This document shows positions 34,651 through 53,660 of a stretch of 64,000 nt of DNA, in pieces. Positions within the stretch are counted from its first letter, which is position 1; each line of letters opens with the position of its first letter. The DNA lies in NCBI GenBank assembly GCA_039621445.1, contig CP154957.1, forward strand, positions 12,048,182 to 12,112,181, written 5' to 3'. The stretch comes from Euglena gracilis. Its lineage: Eukaryota; Euglenida; Euglenophyceae; Euglenales. Made by a program: the position numbers and the translations under genes. The notes below the pieces were generated by a model. The model saw nothing but the letters and a program-made list of their open reading frames with translations, was not told where the DNA came from and did no database searches.

Positions 34651-37600
34651 ACACCACCCACAATATGGGGTGCAGAATTTTCAGATTTTCCAATGTGAGA
34701 CGAGAAGATCCACGTACCCACGTGCGTAGTGCACTCTCATTAGACGTCATTGCGGGGTGATGCAAAGCAACATTCATTTGACAAAGAGGTTTTGTCGTTG
34801 TGAAGCTGAAGGCAAGTGCTGGATCTGAGAAAAATTTTCAGCATTGGTGGTTTTCGGCATTTTTGTGTATTTTGTATTTTTTCCACTTTTTTTTGCATAC
34901 AATGAAGCTAAGAAATACTGAGAGAAGCTTCCGGCGATTATTTGAATGACACAAAAAAAAAACAGCTGCACCGCGGGTCTAAGAAAAAATCGACTTCGTC
35001 CAAAGGGTTTCAAGCTCGGTATATGAAGTCCGTTGTCCGTCCACACCTCATGGTGGGAGGAGAATGGGGTCTGCAAGGTCCGGCAGGGTTGAAGGTCATC
35101 AGTTCCTGAAAGGGAGGTGCCCAACGTTGCCTTGCCCAGGCAACAACAGTTCTCCTCTTGGCACCGGCCAAGCCCATACACAGCCCACCCGCCCATGCAC
35201 AACTGCACCCATTTGCCCATGCCCCTGCCCGTCATCCTTGCTTTCGCAGAACGCTCCACCCACCGCAAGTAGCGCGGCAGCGAGTCTCATTGCACTCGCC
35301 AAAACAGTGCTCGTGCCACGGCTTCAGACGAACACCTCCATGAGGGTCTGTGCAGACCCGGAAGAAAAATATCGACCCCACATACCCTACATAGAAATAT
35401 ATCCACCCCACCACGTCCATTACTGGTCTCTTGTATTCAGGTCTCATTTTCAAGACTCAACAAAAACGCTGCCAATTTTGGGGGGTTTCAAAGCCTTTCT
35501 GTCACGGCCTACCTGAGTTGGTTCCAGAGCAAGCTTGGCTGGTGCCAAGGTTGAGTGCCTCATCACTGGGAGCTGTTGACGGGGGGGGCATTCTGTTCTT
35601 GTGCGAGAGATGCCGACCCGCCTCCTGCATTGGGGATGAGGATCCCGAGGGGTTTGCGTGGACCCGTCAGAGCCCTGCCGCGTCTGGTGTGGTCTGGTGT
35701 GGTCAGTTTCCCTCCCATTTTTCATGCCAGAGGGGTGCAGAACTTCGTTGAAAGAAAACAGACAAAGCTTGTGGTACAGGAGCCCCCCCACTGGGTCCAA
35801 CCCACCATTTTCCATTGGCTAGCCAAACCTTGACAGCGCTTCTCTTCAGCTGCCACACGCCTATTCACTCCACTTGAGGGAGGGAAGCTGGGAGGAACAC
35901 GGGCCTCGTCAGGCACAGAAGCCGAAGTATGTTTGTCGCTGTGAAACAGTGGCTGAGGCTGAATGCATGATATGAATTATTTGATGTGTGTGTAGTTATT
36001 AGAGTTATGGTTTGTGATTTAGGTGTGTTTTTCAAGTCCATGCAACCTGCTTCTTGCTTGATGCATGATGAGAAGTGTGTACAGAACATATGTTCTGTAA
36101 ATGTACCAGAAAGCATTGTTTTTTCTTGCAATAACATGAGCCGCACCAAGTTGTCTTTTCTATTTGCTCTGCAGCAACAAATTTTTATGCATGCTGCAGC
36201 AATCTTTGTGTGCACTGCTTGCGCCACAGCAACAAATTCAGTGCGTGCCCCGTGCACTGCAGGCGAAGAAAGTTTCGCCACATCGAGCTTCTTTGCCGAG
36301 AACTAAAATTCTGATATTGAATAAGCTTCTGATATTGAAGTTTTATCTTTTTCGAATTGCTTTTCATTGCACTCCCAGGGTTGGGGAGATTAGCATTCCA
36401 CTCGCCATCACAGCACACACCAAACAGGTGCGGACTCATGAACACCGCGGTCCACCGACAACAGGTAGATGCCACTCAACGCTTTTATCTCCTTTACTCT
36501 CCCTTTTTTCTTTATCTTTCTCTCCCGTCGAAGATGGCTCGGCGAGCATGATTTGCCACGTGCCATTTCGCCTCTCAGAGTCACGCCGGCCACGCTGCTT
36601 GCCGTTACTGGATATGATTTTTCCGACGCGGTGCTGGTTTTGATGTCTCCAACCCGGAAGGCACCCGCGCAACATTTGCGAAAAAAACACAGCATTTCGA
36701 CCATTTTACAATATCTTCCCTTCTGCATTCTCGAACGAGCTTTTTTTGCATCTTGCATAGGCAACCATTGAATGCTGCGGACGAGTTGGCACCAGCATTT
36801 GTCGAATCTAAAATAATGCACATCAATTTCAATTTTTCTTGAAGATATTTGTTTGTATTTGTGAATGCAAATGCACACATATATTTGTGTGCTTGTAAAA
36901 ACACATAAGTATGATTTTGTTTTTCGAATTCATATTTTGTGTTGAGTTCGAGTGTTCACATGTCGCATAAAGTGGAGACTCCATATGTAAGTGTGCAGTG
37001 TTGTGGGGGGATATGTGTGGGGGGGGGATTGTGGAGGGTTTTGGATATCGCTTGGGGAGCAACGTTTGAGGAATTCCACTTCCAAGTTCACCCATGAGCA
37101 TCAGATACTGAATCTACAACTTGGATCATGAAAAGTAAAAAAAAAAAACTGGCACACAAAAGGCCATTTGGTTCGTATATTGCACAGAGAAGGAAGGTGT
37201 TGTTTTTGTTCTGCGGGAGGGTTGGGGGACTGGACGAGCCTAGTAGGTCAAAAAAAAGGACTCCAAGGTTTGCACACAAAGAAGTTTGTATTCAAAGTAC
37301 ATTGGGGGTGGGGTGGGGGGAATGGGGGGTTGGAGGTATTGTGGGGTGTTGTGGGGTATGGGCAGCTCCATTTTACGCCATCTCTCTGTGACTGGAATAC
37401 ACATCCATTTTGACATTTTGACAAATCTGGACGTGACGGTTCTTTTTCGGAACGTACAGGAATTGTCTGCCCTAAACAGCAAATGACCAAGCAGGGTAGA
37501 ACGGGGACCGGCCAAACAGCCAGGGTGGTGGGGGGGGGGGGGGTTGACCACCCCCCACCCCCTGCATGGTGGGTGGGGGGTCGACCACCCCCCTACCACC

Positions 37601-38605
37601 CTTTCCCGTATTTCACAGAGCTCCAATTTTTTGACCCCAAAATATTTCGGCGGGTGTTTTTTTGACCCATTTTGGGACCCATGTCAGAGGTCCCCCAAAA
37701 ACCCCCCGAAACCCCCATCTTTTCACACCTTCCAGAAATTCAACGTTTTGTCAAAACTTTGATTTTAAGAGGTTTTTGAAGCAAAAAATGCCATTGAAAA
37801 CCCAAAAGATTTAAAAGAGAAATAATGTAAGTAAAATTTGGTTGTGCCAAAATTTGGTCGAATTTTTTGACCTTCTTTTTTTTTTTCACCCACCTCCTAA
37901 AAATCACCAATTTTTATACATGAAATTTTTGGTGTTTTTTTTGTGAAAAGTGTGGTTTTCCATCAAAAAAATCATGTAATTTGGGTTCATTTTTTATAAA
38001 AAAAATAAAAAAATTTTCCCCGGTCACAGTCCCCGTTTTCCCAAGATTGGTGAAAATGCTGTGGTGGGTGTGGGGGGTCGACCCCCCCACCTCCCGGGTG
38101 GGGGTACGGACCAGGCTTCTTTTTAAGACCTGGGGGGGGGAGGGGGGGGTGCCCCCCACCCACCCAGGGTGGCGCGAGACCCCCGGGGGGGACCCCCCAA
38201 AATCGGGCCCGTTAAAGGCAATTTTCAAAAATTTTCGGCGCTTCGCCCAGAAAAGGTATACCCAGCGCCTCCGGCGCGAGACCCCCCCCCCCCCGGGGGG
38301 GGTCCGGTCCGGACCCACCCACCCACCCCCCCCGGGGGGGGGGGGGCAGGTGACTTAAGAAGAAGCCTGGTACGGACCCCCCCCCACCAGGCCTTCCCGT
38401 TCTGCCCTGCCCCCCAGGGTCAGAAGCGGATGAAAGTTTTTTTTTGAAAGTGTAAAAGTAACCAACAGTTTTCCCACACACATGCCTGTGTGTCCGGTCT
38501 GTGATTGAGTGGTTTATGCTTGTATCTCCCTGTCCCCCCTCTCTCTATGTGTGTATGTGTGGTGTGTCCCAGTGTGTGCCTGTGTCTGCCTGTGTGTGCT
38601 TGTGC

Positions 38606-38663
<58 letters not shown>

Positions 38664-39310
38664 GTGCGTGTGTGCATGTGTGTGCGCGTGCGTGTGTGCA
38701 CGCCTGTGTGTGGTGGGTTTCTTTTAACTTTGGAGACCACCTCAGAATTAGGTATCTATCCCACGCCAAGGGGTCTGTGTATGAATTGAGCCGAAAATTA
38801 TCTGGCACGGCGCGGCATTATTTTTTATTGAAAATTGCCGCAACTGGTGGGAAAATGTGGTTTTGAGGTTATTATGATTTTTGAAAACTTAATTGCCGGT
38901 CACGTCAACATCACGTCGTTGCAGCCTCCCAGGGGGGTGGGTGAAATGCCCAACAGAAAAGAAATTCTATCGGAAAATTGCCAGGTGTTGGTTCAAAGAA
39001 AATAACCCCGGACCCCAGCCCCTCGTTAGCCAATGCAGTGTCTTTATCTTTTTCGGGATATGTTCACAATTTGATTTAATGACGAGATTTACTATTTGCA
39101 CCCACATAAAAAATGCTGGTCCCCCCAATGAGTGATTTTGATGCCCCAAGTACTTCCTCGATGATGGTTTATTTGTCCTCTTTTTTTTTCCGGCTCCTGC
39201 ACCACAGCAATCTGTCATGAAACCATTTGGTTTCTTCAAGGGGTTATCCAAGAATCGTCAAACCAGCTCGTGTGTCCCCTGTTTGTTGTTGTTTATGTTG
39301 ATGTTCTTGT

Positions 39311-39405
<95 letters not shown>

Positions 39406-40707
39406 GGTGTTGTTAGTGATAAGGATGAGGACGTTCTTGCACAGTTGCACTCATTCTTCCATCACACCCTCATTCATATTACGCAAAAATAGTGTCCTTT
39501 TTTTGATGATGTCTTTAAATTTCCAGCTGCACCCAACGGATGGACACCCCCCCCCCCATGGTATTAAGCTGAGGCTTGCCCTGATTGTCAGCCCCGATGT
39601 CCGCTGCCCAACCCCACCCACCTCCCCTGTTCATGCCATTTCTGCAGCACCAAACGAAGTTCCTGGACTGGGGGGGCGGGTAGGGTGGGTGGGTCTGGCC
39701 GAGCCCTGGTCCCCCCGGAGGCCAGGGTGTGGCATATACTGTTTTTTTTTGAAAATTTTTTGAAAAAGGTTCTATTTTTGACATTTTTCACAATTTCTTG
39801 GCCATTTTAAGGGAAAAGTGAGTGTGTCCTCGGGACCCCCCAGCCCCCCCCCAGGGGGTGGGTGTGTTGGGGTGGACCCCCTCCGGTCTTAAAAATAACC
39901 CCTGTTCCTGGATTTGAGGTATGCTGTGGTATATTTCCCCTCAGGACAGCACAAGATGCCAAATTGAACGAAGTCATGGAGGAAGTGGACGCGAAGGAGG
40001 AACAGATAGCGCTGGCGTTGGATTGCGTTCGGAACCAAGTGAGAAGCTTGAAGAATCAAGCCCAGGTGATTGGCGATGAGTTGGAAGCTCAAAACGCAGC
40101 ACTGGCGGCCACTGACAACAAAGTTACAACTCTCAATTCACAGGTTTGTTGCGCACAGCTCCAATTCTCTGTGCTGCTTTTTCCGACCTTTGAGCCATGC
40201 TTTAACACCTGTTCCACAATTGGCTTTAAAGGAACAGAAAATTCCTAAACAACGCCTTTTCTTTCGCTCAAAGGGACCAAGGGCTGGTCCATGGCTCGAA
40301 CAGAAATCAAGAACTCAAACGCTTTGATGTTTTGGCTGGTTTGGCAAGGGTTTAAGGATGCCAGAAATCAATTTTTTTCCCGATGCCGACCTGTTTTCGC
40401 CGAAAAAAATTGTTCATTTTTTCCTGTGGATTTTTATCTCTTTAGATTAGTTCTGGGGCAGCAGAGTTTTTCACTTTCTTAAAGACCGCCCTGTGTTTAG
40501 ATCGTCGACGACATATGATAATAGTCACCCATTGCCGTTTTTTGGGGGGAAGAAATGCACTCAGTTTTGTGTATTATTTTTTGGCTTGAGAGAGCGACGC
40601 CCCCCCCCCCACCAGTGATTTGGAGTCACTGATTGATTGTCAAAAAGAACGTGTTTTTTTGCCAGGTGACTGACTTGAAAGGCAAGACAAAGAAGCTCTT
40701 GCACTGA
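34560..40707 (+). CDS. SNAP-25-like SNARE gene (gene span; 3' end certain, 5' exons tentative)
   Basis: The last two exons encode a SNARE helix that ends in a stop with no membrane anchor. This is how SNAP-25/SNAP33-type Qb/Qc-SNAREs end: their C-terminal Qc helix joins a four-helix bundle that fuses vesicles with target membranes, and attachment is by lipid or partner rather than a transmembrane segment. Supported exons are 39945-40143 and 40666-40707. Upstream candidates are 34560-34650 (a possible Qb helix), 35250-35345, 36379-36427 and 39592-39667. A soluble Qc-SNARE would be the alternative, but those mostly carry a C-terminal membrane anchor. The intron at 39659-39944 hosts a transposon-like element. 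Which upstream exons truly belong is inferred. Confidence 0.55.
35250..35345 (+). CDS. Exon, possibly linker of the SNAP-like gene
   Basis: Exactly 32 codons between CTTTCGCAG and ATGAGG|GTCTG, phase 0. Reads SSAAASLIALAKTVLVPRLQ, then TNTSMR. A good exon by codon texture. Its membership of the SNARE gene is inferred from position only. Confidence 0.5.
36379..36427 (+). CDS. Short exon candidate (frame VGEISIPLAITAHTKQ)
   Basis: 49 nt between CTCCCAG and AAACAG|GTGCGG, reading VGEISIPLAITAHTKQ. Could be a linker exon of the SNAP-like gene. Confidence 0.4.
38112..38369. mobile_element. hAT-like non-autonomous element with exact 8-bp TSD
   Basis: Terminal inverted repeats CAGGCTTCTTTTTAAG and CTTAAGAAGAAGCCTG. 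Direct flanks GTACGGAC at 38104-38111 and 38370-38377 are identical. The interior has C-run/G-run stems and split GGCGC palindromes, and no open frame. An 8-bp duplication with a CAGG-starting inverted repeat fits the hAT superfamily. Confidence 0.85.
38607..38700. repeat. (GT)n microsatellite
   Basis: GT run with CG and CA interruptions. Confidence 0.95.
39310..39406. repeat. (TTG)n microsatellite
   Basis: About 32 units of TTG. It gives artefactual poly-Val, poly-Leu and poly-Asn frames. Confidence 0.98.
39592..39667 (+). CDS. SNAP-like gene, exon just upstream of the SNARE helix
   Basis: Starting after TTGTCAG the frame reads PPLFMPFLQHQTKFLDLR when joined across the element at 39668-39904 and the next small intron. 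It continues in phase into TAQDAKLNEVMEE. With ordinary GT-AG rules the exon would instead end at 39658 (AA|GTTCCT) and join 39945 directly, also in frame. Either way the frame is kept, which supports the exon. Confidence 0.45.
39668..39904. mobile_element. Family A element inserted in the SNARE gene, exact 8-bp TSD
   Basis: The direct repeat TTCCTGGA lies at 39660-39667 and 39905-39912. Between them are the family A blocks (TAGGGTGGGTGGGTCTGG, 'aaaaaggttctatttttg', 'cttggccattttaaggg', 'gtcttaaaaataacccctg'). The right terminal repeat is intact, and the left one is reduced to CTGGGG. Confidence 0.85.
39945..40143 (+). CDS. SNAP-like gene, exon with Qc-type SNARE helix
   Basis: Follows TTTCCCCTCAG and ends at TTCACAG|GTTTGT. 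It reads AQDAKLNEVMEEVDAKEEQI, then ALALDCVRNQVRSLKNQAQV and IGDELEAQNAALAATDNKVT. Heptad spacing of L, V, I, L, A and the central Q in 'ELEAQN' (matching the Q of 'EIDTQN'-like zero layers) identify the SNARE motif. Coding quality is high. Confidence 0.8.
40666..40707 (+). CDS. SNAP-like gene, last exon and stop
   Basis: Follows TTTTTTTGCCAG and reads VTDLKGKTKKLLH then TGA (40705-40707), continuing the SNARE heptads in phase 0. The intron before it is bounded by CAG|GT at both ends. Confidence 0.75.
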   Translation: MTDLKGKTKKLLH

Positions 40708-42454
40708 CATCGGCTATCAGCAAGCGTCACCCCTCTTCAAAGGTATTTGAGTTTGCCAGTTTGCCAGTGGTTCCCAGGTTACATCATTTCATGCCCACGG
40801 CGTTCTGTCCGTGTCATCGGTGTCATCAGTGTCTCATCGTGTCTTCAGTTTCAATTTCCCACATCTTCTCAGGAAGTTTATTTGGCCTCTTTGGGAAGAC
40901 AGCGGAACACCCGATACCCCCCCCCGGCGACCTTCCGACCTCCCTCCCACCTTTCTGCCCAGGGCAGCTCATGGGGTTTCGACGCATCCGTTGGGTGCAG
41001 AGCCTGCTTGTGCATATCTGACGTGTGGCGTACGATGTGAGACGTGTGACGTGCGAGCCAACGGCCGCAGCAGGTTGGAGAATGACTGCCATTCTCGAAC
41101 CAACTATGGTGCTTGTGGAACTGCAAGTCTTACGGTGCCCGGATCCATTTTCTAAACGAACAACAAGGCATTTGAGGAATTGAATGCTTTGCTGTTGAAA
41201 TTCGTGACAAGTCGGAAAGGGAAGGTCATGTTAAACAATTTCAGATTCCTCTCGTGAATGCCCATGACGTGTGTGGGTCTTTTTCTAATCAAAACCCAGC
41301 CAGACCATCTGCTTCAAATTATTTTCTCTTAACATATTTCCCCTTTTCTTGAATTTTGACAATTCGCCATCCAGAAAATCCTGCGTTTTTTTAAAAAAAA
41401 TCATATTTTCAAATGTCTGTTTGTGCATATGAAATATTCTACGGTGTGTTTTTGCTTTCTATCTTTCATCATTCCCATTTGTGACAACTTTTATTATTAT
41501 CCCACCCGAGCAGAGAGCAAGCAAGTTGAAGAAGAATTAAGGCTGGACGGGGTATTTTCAAATTGGACCCCCCTGGGCGGTCAATCAGTGATCTTTGGCT
41601 TCGCACAGTCCAGCTGTTGTGTCACGCTTCAATGAGAAATGTCAGGTGATGTCCCGGAAATATGCCGTTGACAGAGGGAGGAGTGTCAACGACGAGGTGT
41701 GTTTTTGAAGGGGCTTTTATTGCACAGCTGCCTCTGAAGGTGAATAACAAGCAACCGAAAAATTTTCGAATTTTTGTTTTCTGAATAATGATCCCCCTGA
41801 TCTTTTACCTTCACCTTCCAAACACCAAAGCTCTACACCAGATCCAAAGATAGCATCAGCGAAAACATGAAGTAATCAGTCTTTCATCTTTTTTAATCAT
41901 TTTTTAGGTGGACATTTTAATGAATGTATATTTTGGGCTTATCTCAAATTTTATACCTATTATACCTTCCTACCGTCGGATTTTTCATATTTTGAGATAT
42001 TCACAGCCTTGCTCAAATTTAGCTGGAGATATCTTGAATGATTTCAAAAGAAGCAAACGAGATCCACAGGCACAATAGGCCAGTTAAAAATTTTCCAGCT
42101 AATCGCTGCATTTTCTCTTTCCAGGCCATTAGTTCTGCATTGTGATAATCTTTCTAAAATATGCTTTGATACAGTTTTTGGGGTAATTTTCTCCCCAGTA
42201 TCGTTGATTTCATTTTTGTATTTTGCTAGATAGCATGTCATACCCTGATTCGGCTAATGGGATGAGTGTTGGAAGGATGTGTGATTGATTGAGCTAACTG
42301 ATTCATTTCCGTTTGAGGTTGGAGTCGTTGCTTGTGAGGGATTTGTTGTCGGGATTGTTTGGTGACAGCCAGCTTTGCCAAATGAGTGTTATTTTTATAT
42401 TATCTTCTCAGAACCAATGTGATGGCAGCATCAAGGATCATCATTCCCCCCTAA
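40708..42454. other. Intergenic stretch between SNARE gene and BTB-TLDc gene
   Basis: Mostly A/T-rich. GC-richer patches at 40910-41150 have open frames but no family match. The promoter of the next gene presumably lies here. I see no reliable core-promoter motif. Confidence 0.5.
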
Positions 42455-51702
<9,248 letters not shown>

Positions 51703-51904
51703 CCTGTGCACAGTGTCAGGCTCCCCCTCACCCTGGGCACGTCGGGTGGAGGGCCCCCACGCCGAAGGCCATGCCGGCAAAAAAGTGTCAAGGGTTTTTT
51801 CAAAGGATGTCAGCCGATTGGTGGTGGGTGGTCCTCTGGTGGGGGGGAGGGGGACATGCGTGGGTGGGTTTCTGAAATCGTTGGTGTGTCGGGTTACTAA
51901 GTAA

Positions 51905-53100
51905 AGGTCTTTTTTTTCCTTTTTTGTATTTGGACCCATTGTCATATGTCTTAGACGGCGCATCTCGCACCTAAGATTTTTTTCGTCTGCGTGCGCATTT
52001 TTGCAAGCCAACAAAATCCTGATTTTGGCGCCGGCGTTAAATTTTGGTCGGTGTCCACAATTGCGAAAAGTTTCATTTCAATGCGCACACCAACCGCCCA
52101 AAAATACCAGCAGTATTCAAACGAGGGGATCCAGCACCACAGGAATACAAGGAGGTATCATAATATCATCACATTCATTTTCCAGCTCCAAAAGCACTGC
52201 CATAGGAGGCTCTTAGTTGGTTTTAAAGTGGTTGGTGCATGCAAATCCGTCCATGTGTGCATTTGCGCACACCGGCATGATTCGTGCTGTTGCAACGGAG
52301 CCTTAGACATCAGTGGGGCATTGATTGGCAACTTGCCACTGAAATCAACAAGTAACTGTTGCAGTCTACTTTCCATTTTGAAGCCTTGGCAACAGGGACT
52401 TCTGAGACAGGAGAAGGGTGGAAACAGGCTGACACAGGAGAAGAGCAGCGTGGAGGTGTTATGCTCAATTTTTGGTGTTGTAATGGTATGTCTGAGAAGG
52501 TCAAATAAAGCGCGTCACTGTATTGCATTATATGGCACCTTGAACACAGGGATTTTCAAGTCAGCAGACACATCCATTTTGAGCAAAGTATTGTGCCTGA
52601 TTTTCGGACTAAATTGCTTGGGTTGAAGGGCACTTTTAAACTCAGTTTTTCGTAATAAAACTTGAAAATGTTGATTATTTTGATGTTTCAGGGGCTAAGA
52701 AATGGTTTTTCACACTTTTAATTGCCGATGCTCAAGTTCGAGCCCACGGGCTTGTCTTTTGGCAGTATGTAAATTGTACAAAATATCTCGCATTTAATGG
52801 TTTTCGAACTGCAGCAGGTTTAAATGGTACATCTGTTCAGTTGCACAAGAGGTTGGTGTGTTCAGATGTGCAAACCGATTTAAAAGACTGTTTTCACAGT
52901 TGCACAGACCAGTCACAATTTTGCAAACACACCAATTGCAGCTGGCACACATGGCCCTTTTCACAGTTGCACAAACGGTTGGTGTGCGCAAATGTGCCAT
53001 GTGCGCATTTGCCCACACCAACCACCAATTTTAGCACAGTCAAGGTTCAGGGTATCGCTTAACCACCCCAAACCGTTCAGCCAACATCCTAAGTTAATGG
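51905..53100. other. Intergenic stretch with degenerate repeats
   Basis: GGTTGGTGTGCGCAAATG-type units occur at 52975 with inverted relatives near 52081 and 53003. A 211-codon open frame (51991-52626) has average composition and no family signal. Confidence 0.45.
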
Positions 53101-53105
53101 GACAG

Positions 53106-53250
53106 CCGTTGCAGGGTTCGGAACACATACATACCAGGCATGTGTCTGCCTCGTCCCCGGCAAGCCGTCGTCTGCCCGCCCGGCTCCACCTGTGGAGGAG
53201 GAGTGGCAGACCACCAGCTTCGAGGAGCTTGCTCCCGAGCTGCAGGACCA
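53106..53250 (+). CDS. Exon candidate upstream of the second BTB gene
   Basis: Frame ACVCLVPGKPSSARPAPPVE, then EEWQTTSFEELAPELQDQ. GC-rich and acidic at the end. Could be the first exon of the BTB gene that follows. Borders uncertain. Confidence 0.35.
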
Positions 53251-53520
53251 GAGATTTTTTCCATTTCAGTTTGGTGGCCTGGGTGGGAGGGAGGAGCGGT
53301 GGGTGGGTGGGTGGTCCCCCCCAAGGGGTGAGGGTTGGGCGAAGTGGGTAACCCCGGAGGGGAGGTTTCCTCTGCTGTTGGTGCAAAGTGCCAACAATCT
53401 GCCAACAAAGAATTTTGGACCCAAAAATTGGCCCCCCCCCCAAAAAAGTGGGTCTCCCGAGCACCCCCCCCCCCAAGGGACGAATGGGCGGGTCCAGATC
53501 TCCCAGGTCCTAGAAGAACC

Positions 53521-53660
53521 TCTGTGCAGGAGGCGCTGGAGGCGGAGCGCCGGGCGCTCTGTGCTGCGGAGAAGCAGCTGGCAGCGCTGGAGCAGATGTT
53601 CCGCGAGGAAGCGGCCTTCCTGGGGTTCTTCATCAGCGGCGGCTGGGTCCCCACCGGCCG
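53521..53660 (+). CDS. Second BTB gene, coiled-coil exon
   Basis: Frame SVQEALEAERRALCAAEKQL, then AALEQMFREEAAFLGFF. Clear Leu/Ala/Glu heptads. GC-rich. Acceptor taken near CTCCCAG or GTGCAG. Confidence 0.65.

Noticed and set aside
39217-39763. Poly-Val, poly-Leu and poly-Asn frames
   Set aside because: Translations of the (TTG)n microsatellite.
51991-52626. 211-codon + strand frame
   Set aside because: Average base composition, no family signature, no splice logic, and it lies between two recognised genes. Probably chance.
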